In this document: positions 22,619 to 31,340 of the stretch, piece after piece
How the letters are laid out: each line of letters starts with the position of its first letter
Position numbering within the stretch: the stretch's first letter is position 1
Assembly: GCA_030648035.1 (NCBI GenBank)
Contig: JAUSII010000128.1
Location: 1 to 51,883, forward strand
Reading direction: 5' to 3'
DNA length: 51,883 bases
Source of the DNA: Deltaproteobacteria bacterium
GTDB lineage: Bacteria; UBA10199; SPLOWO2-01-44-7
Notes under the pieces: model-generated
Databases searched by the model: none
What the model was told of the DNA's origin: nothing
Seen by the model: only the letters and a program-made list of their open reading frames with translations
Made by a program: the position numbers and the translations under genes

Positions 22619-24856
22619 CTAGCGAATGCGACTTCTTCTGTCAAGAATCCAGAATACGCAAAAAAGAATTAAAAAAGAGGCCGCCACATTCTCAAATTTT
22701 ATTTCACGATTTTTTATCAAAGAACATCCATCCGATGCGGCATCCCCGGTCGTAGTGGTTTGCGGAATGACCGGCGCACCACTGGACCCCATCGTGGTGC
22801 AGGGACCATCATACGCCGTCACCGCTTTCATAGCGGCAAGTGCATTCACTTTTCCATAACCCCAGGTATTGTCGGGGAGAGACGTGCCAGTATCACTGTC
22901 TGTATTGGCACTGCCGGTGATGAGTGTCTTGATCTGATTGGAGGTGAGGCACTTGTTTCTCTGAAACATAAGCGCCGCGATCCCCGCCACATTCGGGGAA
23001 GCCATTGAAGTCCCCTCGTTTTTAAAATGCGTGGCATTGACAATGATCCCCGCGGCCTTGTTATTATTAAGAGAGAGAGAAGAGACCACCGCTTCACCGG
23101 GTGCCGCGATATCTGGCTTGTTCCGTGCATCTGCCGTGGGCCCCAAACTGGAAAAAAGGGAAATGGCATTGAGCGTTCCGCCGGTGGCGCCGAGCGATGT
23201 GAAATCTGTTCCCGATGTGGCTGTTTGAAAATGGGTGACGCCGGTCGAATCGACCCATGTTGCGCGATCCATAAAAGAGGCGACCGCAATCAGACCTGAT
23301 GCGGTGGCGGGAATGGTGATTGTCTTTGCGCTGTCACCATTCACATATGTATATCCAAAGCCACGATCGGTTCCGCCAAAGCGTTTACTGAAACTGTTGG
23401 TCGAATTTCTGTCAGGCCAGAGCCAGACGTTGCCACTGCAGTCTCCCCTGAAAATCAGATCGAAAGAAAGATTTTGGACTTCGGCGTTGGTCACCGCACT
23501 GTTGATGGTCATGGTTGCGACCGCATGTTTCTTGCCATTGTTGGCGTTGACCGAATCGGTGAAATCGACATTGAGAGTCACCGTTCCAGCGGTGGTCGCC
23601 GCACCGCTGGCACTCCCTGTGGCACCGGCAGAAACCGGAGACATATTGAGCAACAGGGTCGTCTTTGCAAAATCAAACGCATCCAGCTCGACTGTGCAGG
23701 TGGAAGTGGAGGAGAGCCATGTATCCAAAATCACCTGCGACCCGAGACTCTTGAGCGAACTTCCGCTCCGAACCACCATATCAAAAGCCCTGTCTACAGA
23801 ACTCTCCACAGAAACACTTCCATGGATACCTGCATACGTTGCAGAACCGGAATCGTTGGGATTAAAATTTTCGTTGCCCGCCGCGTTTGCAATCGCGCGC
23901 CCGGGAGTATCGACCACCAGATTATTGAGAGAGGTTTCCATCAGCGACGTATTGTCGTGTGCACCGATGGAGGTTCCCAAAGAAAGATTTACCACCGCGG
24001 GTTGTTTTAAAACAGAGGCCTTGGCAAAAACATATTTCACATCATCAACAATGGTGGTGGCCAGATTGCCATCGCTATCGGCATCGGTTTCGACATTGTA
24101 GACAAAAATAATGTCGGCACCGGGGGCGGAACCTGTGTAAGTCGCATCGTCTCCCGCCGCAGTTCCCCCAACGTGGGTGGAATGGCTGGTTGTATCTCCA
24201 CCCGCAGGGGCAGTGCAGGTGGAGGCGTCGATCTGCGCCTTCGTGCACTCCAAACCGGTGGAACCCGAAATTTCACTCACGCCGTTTCCGGAGGCCGCCT
24301 TGTCCCACAAAAAAAGGACTCTCGATTTGCCATTGTCATCCTGAAAATCGACATGCCCCCAGTCGGGCCGCGTGTCATCCACAATACCGACAATCACTCC
24401 GGAGCCATCGTAGCGTTTGTCCAGCCCCGTTCCCGCCTGCACGCTGTCGGTGCCCACGGTGACGCGGGAGACATCATTTTTGCGAAGCATGGGCTTGCCG
24501 CTCTCAATATATTTGACCTCGGTCCAACCGGCCACATCTTCAATGGCAACGACCGGAATAAAAGCGGTCATGACATTTCCGTTGATGGAATGAACTTCTC
24601 CCCCCAGAGATTTAATACGTTCGGCAATAAGCTCGGCCTTGGCGGAATCATAGACAGAGACGAAGCAATCGATAACCTCTTCACCCTCCGCATTGATGGA
24701 GATTGCTTTGGAGGCGATGCTGGAAGCGGAGGCGTTGATCTGTTGTGTAAAAATATGGACCAGCGGATCGATTTTGGTGACTTGGGCGTAAATAGGATTG
24801 AACGCACCGAGGACCAAAAACAAAAAGAAAATTGCCGCATATCTTTTTAGAGACAT
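22619..24856 (-). CDS. Secreted subtilisin-like serine protease with C-terminal membrane anchor
   Basis: 745 residues. A signal peptide (SLKRYAAIFFLFLVLG, cleavage after IYAQ) is followed by an inhibitor-like propeptide to about 130. The S8 catalytic triad is Asp in GIVDDTRPDWGH, His in HSTHVGGTAAG and Ser in GTSMASPNVAGIAAL. An insert of roughly 190 residues with a beta-sandwich look separates His and Ser blocks. The C terminus has DGCSLIKNRE, then a hydrophobic segment (ASFLILFCVFWIL) and RRSR: a Cys-containing tripartite sorting signal. The enzyme is therefore probably exported and held at the cell surface. It has no clear ribosome site and follows the lipoprotein gene by 65 bases. Confidence 0.9.
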   Translation of the reverse strand: MSLKRYAAIFFLFLVLGAFNPIYAQVTKIDPLVHIFTQQINASASSIASKAISINAEGEEVIDCFVSVYDSAKAELIAERIKSLGGEVHSINGNVMTAFIPVVAIEDVAGWTEVKYIESGKPMLRKNDVSRVTVGTDSVQAGTGLDKRYDGSGVIVGIVDDTRPDWGHVDFQDDNGKSRVLFLWDKAASGNGVSEISGSTGLECTKAQIDASTCTAPAGGDTTSHSTHVGGTAAGDDATYTGSAPGADIIFVYNVETDADSDGNLATTIVDDVKYVFAKASVLKQPAVVNLSLGTSIGAHDNTSLMETSLNNLVVDTPGRAIANAAGNENFNPNDSGSATYAGIHGSVSVESSVDRAFDMVVRSGSSLKSLGSQVILDTWLSSTSTCTVELDAFDFAKTTLLLNMSPVSAGATGSASGAATTAGTVTLNVDFTDSVNANNGKKHAVATMTINSAVTNAEVQNLSFDLIFRGDCSGNVWLWPDRNSTNSFSKRFGGTDRGFGYTYVNGDSAKTITIPATASGLIAVASFMDRATWVDSTGVTHFQTATSGTDFTSLGATGGTLNAISLFSSLGPTADARNKPDIAAPGEAVVSSLSLNNNKAAGIIVNATHFKNEGTSMASPNVAGIAALMFQRNKCLTSNQIKTLITGSANTDSDTGTSLPDNTWGYGKVNALAAMKAVTAYDGPCTTMGSSGAPVIPQTTTTGDAASDGCSLIKNREIKFENVAASFLILFCVFWILDRRSRIR

Positions 24857-24885
24857 GCGGCAATTGTATTCAATTCAGTTCTATT

Positions 24886-24915
24886 TGTCATCCTGAACGT
24901 GGTGTTCGGGCGACA
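24886..24915. repeat. Degenerate fragment of a TGTCATyCTGA-type repeat
   Basis: TGTCATCCTGAACG with a partly matching GGGCGACA end, between the lipoprotein and subtilase genes. The beginning matches the end arms of the longer element at 31037-31128. Too short and degraded to define borders. Confidence 0.45.
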
Positions 24916-24921
24916 ATATTC

Positions 24922-27600
24922 TTACTGCGTTACCGACGCCGTGGCAGAAGCGTTTGCGGCCGGCGGCTGACAACCCATCGGCGTTGCTTCCATAGCCGAC
25001 ATCCCTCCCTGAAATTTAAAGCCGGGAATGGCGGCGCTCATCACGCCCGATTCGGTGGCCAGATAGATTGAATAATCTGCCGTCGCCTTGCGCGGATCAC
25101 CATCATAACTGACACTGACAGAGCGAACCACGGGACGACTGTCGCCTGCCGGAGTGGCATCGACAAAGCTCTGTCCAAAATCTCGGCTCACATAGAGGCC
25201 GCTTGCGGCGGCGACATACACCGTGCCGAAAGTATCGGTTGTAATATTATAGACTCTCTTGTCGGTTGCCGAAGCGGGAAGAGGCAACGGTTTGGAAACC
25301 CACGTTCCATTTTGATAAACCGAAACACCGGTATCGGTGGCGGCAAACAGAACAATGGAATCGCTCGCACATGGCACTTGAGAATCAATGGCACTCACAC
25401 CATAGACAGTGCCGTTCAAGGCACCACCACTGACGGCAGTCCAGGTCGATCCACCGTTTTCACTCTTGTAGACTCCCTTGGAACCTGCGGCAAAGATCAA
25501 CGTCTTGCCGCCAGTCTTCAACACTTCGATGTCGTTGACGACACTGCCGTAGAGAGGATTGTCGGCTTCGAATCCCTTCCATGGAGAATCTTTATAATTA
25601 ACAATATGCTTTTCAACATCATCCACGGTGTAAACCCCACCATCATTGGCGACAATCAGCTTGCCATCTTCAGTGGCAACCATGTCGCAGACTTGGCTCA
25701 TGCCGACGATCTTGCCCTTTGTGTTTCCAGATTGTGTCTGGCCAAAACAGGTCGGGTGTGAACCGGAATATTCTTCTTCGTCCTCGGTCAACAAAATAGG
25801 AGTCAAAGTTTTCCAACCCTCTCCTTCCTGATAAAAAACGCCTCCTGTTGTTGCTACAAACAGGCGCTTATTGTTGGAAGGTTCCATTGTAATAGCATTC
25901 ACGGGATAAGTTTGAATGACATTCTCCATGAAACGCTCTGTAAGCAGGGCAGTCACCTTGTCAAAAGACTGCAACGTCTCGAAGAAAGGAATGCTCATAT
26001 CGCTGGCGCTGGGATCATATTTCACAACCTTGACCACGCCATCGGCAAAACCATCCTGAACGGTTCCAACATAAACCCCTTTTCCACCGGCAGAGACAAC
26101 ACGCACCGCTTTGTCTTTGCTGACGGAAGTAATGTTGGCCACCGGCACATTCACAACTTTGGAACAATAATCTTTATTTTGAGAAAGGAATGACACGGTG
26201 TAACCACCCGACTTGGCCGGAACTTCGACAAAGCCTGTCGCCACAGCCGATTCTGTCACTTCACTCGCACTGTTCACAACGCGAACAGTGTCAAACATGG
26301 AAGCGGCCGCCTGCGGAACACTCCAAGCGATCTTCACCGCTTCACCGGTAAAGGCCGGAGTTGAAATCGCGGCATAAGCCCCAAACTGCGAGCAGTCGAG
26401 ACCCCCCATTTGACTTTTCACAGTAGCCTGTGCCACAGCAGAAGCTTCACCACCGACGGTGGCGGCGATAGAAAAGGTGGTATCTTGTGTCACCGTCACC
26501 GAGATCATTCCTTCATAACCATCGGCATCTTGCGGCAATTGCGCGCCGCTCAAAGCGGGATTGGCAACGATGGTGACCTTGGCATTTTTGGGAGAGACTT
26601 TCCAATTCAACTGAATCTGTTGCGGATAGGAAGAGACACTCAAATCTTTCACGCCATTGACTGTCAATTCGGCGGAGGCCTCTTTGTCAACAGAGACAGA
26701 GAGGGTCTCGGTAACCGTTTCATCGCCCAATTTTGCTTCGAGAGTATAAGTTGTATTTTCAGACGGCACCACAGTGGCACAACCTGCGGCAGGATATTCA
26801 CTCGTCACTTCTCCTTCGTCTTCCATCGCTTCGCTGGTGGAAGCGGTGCAATCGACCACCACCGGCTGTTCGCCTGTGGAAGCCGTCAATGTAATTTTGG
26901 CTTCGGCCGGAACGACAGACCATTGCAAGACAACGGTGTCACCTGCTTCGGCACTATAATTCCCCGTTTCAATACCGACATCCGCATCGGCATAAAAACG
27001 TTCAATACTCAAAGCCTGCTTGGCGCCTCTCACTGTCACCGTCACCGATTTTTGGACCGGTAGCACAGCGGGGAGAGTTTCGGGCGTTGTCGGAGTTGTA
27101 GTCTCGCCATCTTCACCTGTTGGTGCCGGAGCGGGTGCAGGTGTCGGTTCTGGAGTAGGCACAGGTGCAGGCGTCGGAGTCGGTTCGGGACTGGGTGTCG
27201 GCGTTACCGCCTTGCCAACCACCATCGCGGCCGGAGTCTCTTCAACCGCAACTTCTGCAACTTTTTCTTTGGGATAAGCGGACAAAATAAAAGTAGTTGT
27301 CTCTTTAAGATTTTCAATCGTGGTCGTCCCCTTGAACTCTTTGTCAGTGGAATAGCTGAAACGATTGCCGGTGTCGCTGGAGACAATCTCCACCTTACTC
27401 GCATTGGAAACGTCCCAAGAGAGAGTCACGGAGCCACCATTATCAATGGTCAGCGGATCGGCCGAAAAATCGACGATCTCTGCCGGCGGTGGAGGCGTGG
27501 TCGAGAGCGATGGGCCGCTTTCCGGCATCACACCGTCACTGCAACCCCAGGTGAACAACAGCAATCCCATTAAAGCTATTTTCGTTTTCATATTTCTCAT
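24922..27600 (-). CDS. Large lipoprotein with Ig-like repeats and BNR/Asp-box propeller
   Basis: 892 residues. The signal KTKIALMGLLLFTWGC ends in a lipobox-like TWGC (Cys20 from the first ATG; a second ATG at 27591 is equally possible). Residues 40-130 and 200-430 are repeated immunoglobulin-like strands (GGSVTLSWDVSNASKVEI, AGDTVVLQWSVVPAEAKITL, QIQLNWKVSPKNAKVTI). Between them is a Pro/Thr linker (about 133-180) of PTPAP-type repeats. From about 520 on, BNR/Asp-box motifs (ENGGSTWTA, SRDFGQSFVDA) and repeated GVY/GVF strands indicate a beta-propeller. It is probably a surface-exposed binding protein. It follows the 787-residue barrel-like gene by 29 bases in one operon. Confidence 0.8.
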   Translation of the reverse strand: MRNMKTKIALMGLLLFTWGCSDGVMPESGPSLSTTPPPPAEIVDFSADPLTIDNGGSVTLSWDVSNASKVEIVSSDTGNRFSYSTDKEFKGTTTIENLKETTTFILSAYPKEKVAEVAVEETPAAMVVGKAVTPTPSPEPTPTPAPVPTPEPTPAPAPAPTGEDGETTTPTTPETLPAVLPVQKSVTVTVRGAKQALSIERFYADADVGIETGNYSAEAGDTVVLQWSVVPAEAKITLTASTGEQPVVVDCTASTSEAMEDEGEVTSEYPAAGCATVVPSENTTYTLEAKLGDETVTETLSVSVDKEASAELTVNGVKDLSVSSYPQQIQLNWKVSPKNAKVTIVANPALSGAQLPQDADGYEGMISVTVTQDTTFSIAATVGGEASAVAQATVKSQMGGLDCSQFGAYAAISTPAFTGEAVKIAWSVPQAAASMFDTVRVVNSASEVTESAVATGFVEVPAKSGGYTVSFLSQNKDYCSKVVNVPVANITSVSKDKAVRVVSAGGKGVYVGTVQDGFADGVVKVVKYDPSASDMSIPFFETLQSFDKVTALLTERFMENVIQTYPVNAITMEPSNNKRLFVATTGGVFYQEGEGWKTLTPILLTEDEEEYSGSHPTCFGQTQSGNTKGKIVGMSQVCDMVATEDGKLIVANDGGVYTVDDVEKHIVNYKDSPWKGFEADNPLYGSVVNDIEVLKTGGKTLIFAAGSKGVYKSENGGSTWTAVSGGALNGTVYGVSAIDSQVPCASDSIVLFAATDTGVSVYQNGTWVSKPLPLPASATDKRVYNITTDTFGTVYVAAASGLYVSRDFGQSFVDATPAGDSRPVVRSVSVSYDGDPRKATADYSIYLATESGVMSAAIPGFKFQGGMSAMEATPMGCQPPAANASATASVTQ

Positions 27601-27629
27601 CCCTTCCTTTGATCTGATTTTTCAGATCT

Positions 27630-29993
27630 TTAAAATTTGAACTCACCTTTCACGACAAAAGAATTAAATACATGCCCGTCGTCCGTTAAAGAATTGCTGG
27701 CGCTGATTCTGTTATATCCAGCGCCTAATCTGACTCCGTCTTTCCACTGATAGCCACCCACAATAGCCGCTTCCCATTGCAGAATACCGATATCTTGCAA
27801 GGTAATGGCGCGGTTTCCCGAAGGGGCGGTCGAACCAACAGGTCTGCTCAATGTTCCGGGTGCTCCGATTACATCCCCAAGCTCCCCATCATCGATCCCC
27901 CAACTGCGGGTCAGGCTGTTGTCGAGATAGTAATGTCCTCCCACCAGAAAGTTGAGAGAAGGAGTCAAAAAATGTCTGGAAGTTGTTGCACTGCCGTCTG
28001 GGAAATTCCAAAGAGGGGTGTAGTTCAGTTTCGGTGTGATATTTACAGAAACCTCTTTAATTTCTGTGCTCAAAGCTCCTTCGACGGTCGCGTCCAGCGT
28101 CAACACAGAACCACCGGATTCACCGATGATATTCTTTTTGCCGGAGGCATAGGTGGCACCGCCACTAACGCCAAGCCCGCGGAACACACCCAAACCTGAT
28201 TCGTAGACAGGATAGCTACCATTGGAACCAAGGCCCCAAGCCATTCCGCCATCCGTACACGCGTCCACTTTCAAATCGCCGCCAGGGTTGCAAGCCGGTG
28301 TGCCGAGATAGAGACTCAAACCGAGTTTTCCAATCTCTTTTCCATTCTCAAAAAATTTTCTGTAAATTTCATCCGAAACTCCCAGACCCGGACGCGGAGC
28401 TCCATACATCTGGTTACCGACTTTTATTTCGTTAAACCATTTTGCAGAGACGTGTAATTTGCTATACTCTTGCATGAAATTATTCAGACGACTTTGCGCC
28501 ATCCAGGGATTGCTCGAATCTTTTACAGTCTCTTTAAGCTCCTTTGAAGAATCCTCATCCACTGTAGCCATTTGGGATTCCAACGCGTCGGTGTTAATGA
28601 ATTTTAATACCCTCGCGAATAGGGCCAAAGTGGAGGGATCTTCTTTAGAATCATACTCCTCGGGCAACTCAAATGTCTTTTCAACCTCGGCCTCATTAAC
28701 GGCAGTAATCAGAACTTCGAAATTTTCCTCGGAAACATCCCCTATAAACTCTTCAAACTTGACTCCTTCGTCTTGCAGAGCTTTCTGAACAGCTTCGTCT
28801 TTCTGTCCGGTCACCAAGGCAATCAGTTGAACCATACCCGCCGGATCATAGGCGAAAAGATTGGCCCATTGAGAGGCGTCATGTCCATCTAATGTGCCGT
28901 CTGAAAGATAATTCTCCACCAGGGCACTTCCTTCTTTAATAACAAGATTCCATACTTTCCTAAAATCTTCCGGCTGTGCATTGGCAAACTGGGGTCGCAA
29001 AACAGAGGAAAGATAAATCTCGGCCGCATCTGCACCCCACCTGGCTTTGAAAGTTTTTTCAACTTTTCTGGCCAGATCATTATGGGAAATGAAATCGGCT
29101 ATAGTCTTCGGAGCTTCAGTAGAACCATCCAAAGCGATGGTTGTTTTTACATCGAGCATTAGTTTGTTGCTTGATGGCACGCGAGGGTATTCACCTCTGC
29201 TAACAGCATCATTGCTATGCAAATCCAAAGCAGGGGCGCCCAAACGTCTCCAAGATCCCTCTGCAATCACTGTCACTCTGTCATCGGCATAGACCTTCTG
29301 ACTCAACGAGGCTTTGATTTGGCCATTGGCTTCATAAACTTTTTCATCTTTTTTTGTTTCGGGATTCTGCTTGGGGACATTGCTCCAGTTCCCTTCAGCA
29401 AGCACCGAACCGTGCGGAGTTTCAACTTCATCTTCTTTCTTCTTTGGAACAAACGCTGTTACAACTCTTTTTCCATCGTTGTCATATTCCGGCATGCCGG
29501 TGGTAGTGATGGCTTCACCAGACTCTGAATCTGACGAGTCAGCCGCATCCGGATCGGGCATTCCCTTTCCGCGGATGAGATCAAAATAACCGAAGGGACC
29601 GTTGGTGGTCAAACCTTTGAACAGGGTTCTTTGAAAACGTTTACCGTCCCGAAAATCATCTACCAATTTACTGATATCTTCGGAGGCTTTAAAAGAATTC
29701 ATTTCATCAGAGGTTCTGATCTCTCCATCCAGAAAAAGATCTTCGCAGGCTTCCTGCTTGGCGGGATCCGAAACAACTATACCGGCAAGTGAGCCACCCT
29801 CACTGTCTACATTTCCCGGAAGGGGATGATCTTCATCTCCATAATAGGTGTCGCAGATGATGAGCATCTTTTTGGCATATTCTTCAACAGCACGCTGTTG
29901 ATCGTCTTCTGGAACATCTTTTCCGTCAAAAAAGAGTTCCTGCGCCGTCTCAAGAATTTTTGCTGTATCTACCTCTTTGCCTAGTATCTTCAT
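27630..29993 (-). CDS. 787-residue protein with barrel-like C-terminal half, no signal peptide
   Basis: Start ATG 29993 has AAGGAG eight bases upstream. The N-terminal 540 residues are acidic and soluble-looking (helices, several DxDxD patches such as PDPDAADSSDSESGE). From about 560 the sequence turns into long Gly/aromatic beta strands (GKLGLSLYLGTPAC, AWGLGSNGSYPVYESGLGVFRGLGVSGGATY, LTPSLNFLVGGHYY, AAIVGGYQWKDGVRLGAGYNRI) and closes with VKGEFKF. That is the look of an outer-membrane barrel with a terminal Phe, yet there is no N-terminal export signal. Family unknown. It lies between the Fn3 protein and the lipoprotein genes in one operon. Confidence 0.7.
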   Translation of the reverse strand: MKILGKEVDTAKILETAQELFFDGKDVPEDDQQRAVEEYAKKMLIICDTYYGDEDHPLPGNVDSEGGSLAGIVVSDPAKQEACEDLFLDGEIRTSDEMNSFKASEDISKLVDDFRDGKRFQRTLFKGLTTNGPFGYFDLIRGKGMPDPDAADSSDSESGEAITTTGMPEYDNDGKRVVTAFVPKKKEDEVETPHGSVLAEGNWSNVPKQNPETKKDEKVYEANGQIKASLSQKVYADDRVTVIAEGSWRRLGAPALDLHSNDAVSRGEYPRVPSSNKLMLDVKTTIALDGSTEAPKTIADFISHNDLARKVEKTFKARWGADAAEIYLSSVLRPQFANAQPEDFRKVWNLVIKEGSALVENYLSDGTLDGHDASQWANLFAYDPAGMVQLIALVTGQKDEAVQKALQDEGVKFEEFIGDVSEENFEVLITAVNEAEVEKTFELPEEYDSKEDPSTLALFARVLKFINTDALESQMATVDEDSSKELKETVKDSSNPWMAQSRLNNFMQEYSKLHVSAKWFNEIKVGNQMYGAPRPGLGVSDEIYRKFFENGKEIGKLGLSLYLGTPACNPGGDLKVDACTDGGMAWGLGSNGSYPVYESGLGVFRGLGVSGGATYASGKKNIIGESGGSVLTLDATVEGALSTEIKEVSVNITPKLNYTPLWNFPDGSATTSRHFLTPSLNFLVGGHYYLDNSLTRSWGIDDGELGDVIGAPGTLSRPVGSTAPSGNRAITLQDIGILQWEAAIVGGYQWKDGVRLGAGYNRISASNSLTDDGHVFNSFVVKGEFKF

Positions 29994-30033
29994 TTGTTCA
30001 CTCCTTGTCTTAAATTCGTTTTTCTACTCATTT

Positions 30034-30897
30034 CTATTCAAATATTATTGGCAACTCACGTTTCTTTTTTGGTGGTGCTGAAGGTTCTGCCGGTGCCGGT
30101 GCCGCTTCTACTGCAGCGGCTGCTGCAGGAGCAGGGGCTGGTGCTGCAAGTCTCGGCAACGGTTTTGCGGCCGCTCTCGGTTTGGCCGCGACTTTTGCAA
30201 CGGGTGCTGAAGGCGTTGTTACCTGAACGCTATTGGACTTGGCCGATTCTGTTCCCGCCGCATTCACGGCAGAGACGGTGTAAAAGTAGATGGTTCCGGG
30301 CTTCAGATCACTATCCGTATACACCGTATACAGGTCGGTGGTGGCGCCAATTGATGCAATTTCTTTATTGTCTCTGAATATCTTGTAGCTTAAGACATTG
30401 TCACCCGCAGCGGCGCCATCCCAGGTGAGTTCGATGCTCTTGTCATCCACAGATTTTGCCTCCAAATTACCCGGAGCGGCAGGGACTGCCAGGGTTTTCT
30501 CTTTTACTGCCGTAGGATCTTCGCAATCTCCAGCCCGCATGCAACCATCATATTTCATGTGCATAATCTGAAGGACGGTGTTGCCAGCGATGGTGAAATC
30601 CCCATCCCAGGCGTTAAACGTGGCAATACGAAGTTGTTCAACATTGTGCGCGAAACGAGTATAATTTGAAGAAATATGTTTGAAGGTTTCTGGCTTAACC
30701 AAATCAAAGGCGGCCTTGCTCCATTCTTTTTCGGAAGGCCACCACCAACTATCCAAAGTTTTAAAATCATCGCAGATTCTTTTTTCGGTTCCTTCCAAAC
30801 CGCTACATACATCCGGTTGACCGGCCCCATCGAAGGCTTCTGCCGAATCCGTTACCAGCCTTGCCGCAACTTTCAGAGAATCTCCACCTGCAACCAT
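30034..30897 (-). CDS. Fibronectin type III protein with Pro/Ala-rich tail
   Basis: 287 residues behind GAGGAGG. It starts MVAGGD, with no signal peptide. Residues 1-140 are helical with a C-x-x-LE-x(5)-C motif near 31-41 and a later Cys pair (CMRAGDC). Residues 143-231 form one Fn3 domain (APGNLEAKSVDDKSIELTWD, SYKIFRDNKEI, YTDSDLKPGTIYFYTVSAVNAAGTES). The tail (232-287) is Pro/Ala/Lys low complexity ending KKKRELPIIFE. It is the first gene of a surface operon with a motif promoter at 30938-30964. The role is unknown; Fn3 suggests protein-protein or glycan contact. Confidence 0.78.
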   Translation of the reverse strand: MVAGGDSLKVAARLVTDSAEAFDGAGQPDVCSGLEGTEKRICDDFKTLDSWWWPSEKEWSKAAFDLVKPETFKHISSNYTRFAHNVEQLRIATFNAWDGDFTIAGNTVLQIMHMKYDGCMRAGDCEDPTAVKEKTLAVPAAPGNLEAKSVDDKSIELTWDGAAAGDNVLSYKIFRDNKEIASIGATTDLYTVYTDSDLKPGTIYFYTVSAVNAAGTESAKSNSVQVTTPSAPVAKVAAKPRAAAKPLPRLAAPAPAPAAAAAVEAAPAPAEPSAPPKKKRELPIIFE

Positions 30898-30937
30898 GAT
30901 GCCTCCTCAAATTTAAAATTCATTCCCTTCAATAGTG

Positions 30938-30964
30938 GTATCGGCCCTGCTCAAAAAAAGTTGC
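30938..30964 (-). promoter_or_regulatory. Shared-motif promoter (GCAACTTT-N11-GCCGATA) of the Fn3/barrel/lipoprotein operon
   Basis: On the minus strand GCAACTTT (30964-30957) and GCCGATAC (30945-30938) are 11 bases apart, 41 bases upstream of the start codon at 30897. AAC is followed by seven T, as in several ECF promoters, while the -10 box is of sigma-28 type. Confidence 0.75.
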
Positions 30965-31036
30965 TTACTTTTTTCACTTTTTTTCATATTTTTCATATCA
31001 CGCCGTAAACGTATGAAAATAAAGCGTTTTCTTAAG

Positions 31037-31128
31037 TGTCATTCTGAGCCACAGGCGAAGAATCCAGTGGATCAGCGGGATCCTTCACGGAGCTTGTCCT
31101 GAGCGAAGTCGAAGGGTTCAGGATGACA
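31037..31128. repeat. Dispersed palindromic repeat, TGTCATTCTGAG family
   Basis: 92 bases with terminal TGTCAT / ATGACA and partly complementary arms (GTCATTCTGAGCC ... GTTCAGGATGAC), plus internal GTCCTGAGCGAAGTCGAAGG. It is related in layout to, but different in sequence from, the GTCATTGCGAG family. Of REP/MITE type, it lies between two divergent promoters. Confidence 0.8.
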
Positions 31129-31236
31129 AACGGGGTTTTTTAAAGACACGCTTAATTTTGATGAGTTTGAATTGCCCTATACTTAAGGATGCAAGTTGAG
31201 ATTAAAAATTTGAAAAAAAATCTAAAAAAATAATTA

Positions 31237-31263
31237 GCAACTTTTTTAGAGAAGTGCCGACAA
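31237..31263 (+). promoter_or_regulatory. Shared-motif promoter (GCAACTTT-N11-GCCGACAA)
   Basis: GCAACTTT at 31237-31244 and GCCGACAA at 31256-31263, 11 bases apart; the -10 box has C instead of T at position six. The start codon is 78 bases downstream, the longest leader among the six copies. Confidence 0.7.
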
Positions 31264-31340
31264 TGAAAATAAGAAGGTTATTTAACTAAAATTGTCGGTA
31301 ATTGTTCCGATACTTTTGGAAAAACAAACAAGGAGGATTT

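Larger units (their letters stand above)
30898..31340. other. Gene-free divergent control region
   Basis: 443 bases without a gene between the Fn3 operon (minus) and the coiled-coil gene (plus). It holds two copies of the shared promoter motif facing outward (30938-30964 minus, 31237-31263 plus), one dispersed palindromic repeat between them (31037-31128), and the ribosome site AGGAGG at 31331-31336. The stretch 31129-31236 is A/T-rich and shows nothing further. Confidence 0.8.

Noticed and set aside
23235-24101. 288-codon plus-strand open frame
   Set aside because: Antisense to the subtilase; composition is that of a mirror frame and no ribosome site is present.
27090-27200. Tandem-looking repeats that might be a CRISPR or minisatellite
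   Set aside because: They encode the PTPAP-type linker of the lipoprotein; units are irregular and there are no spacers.
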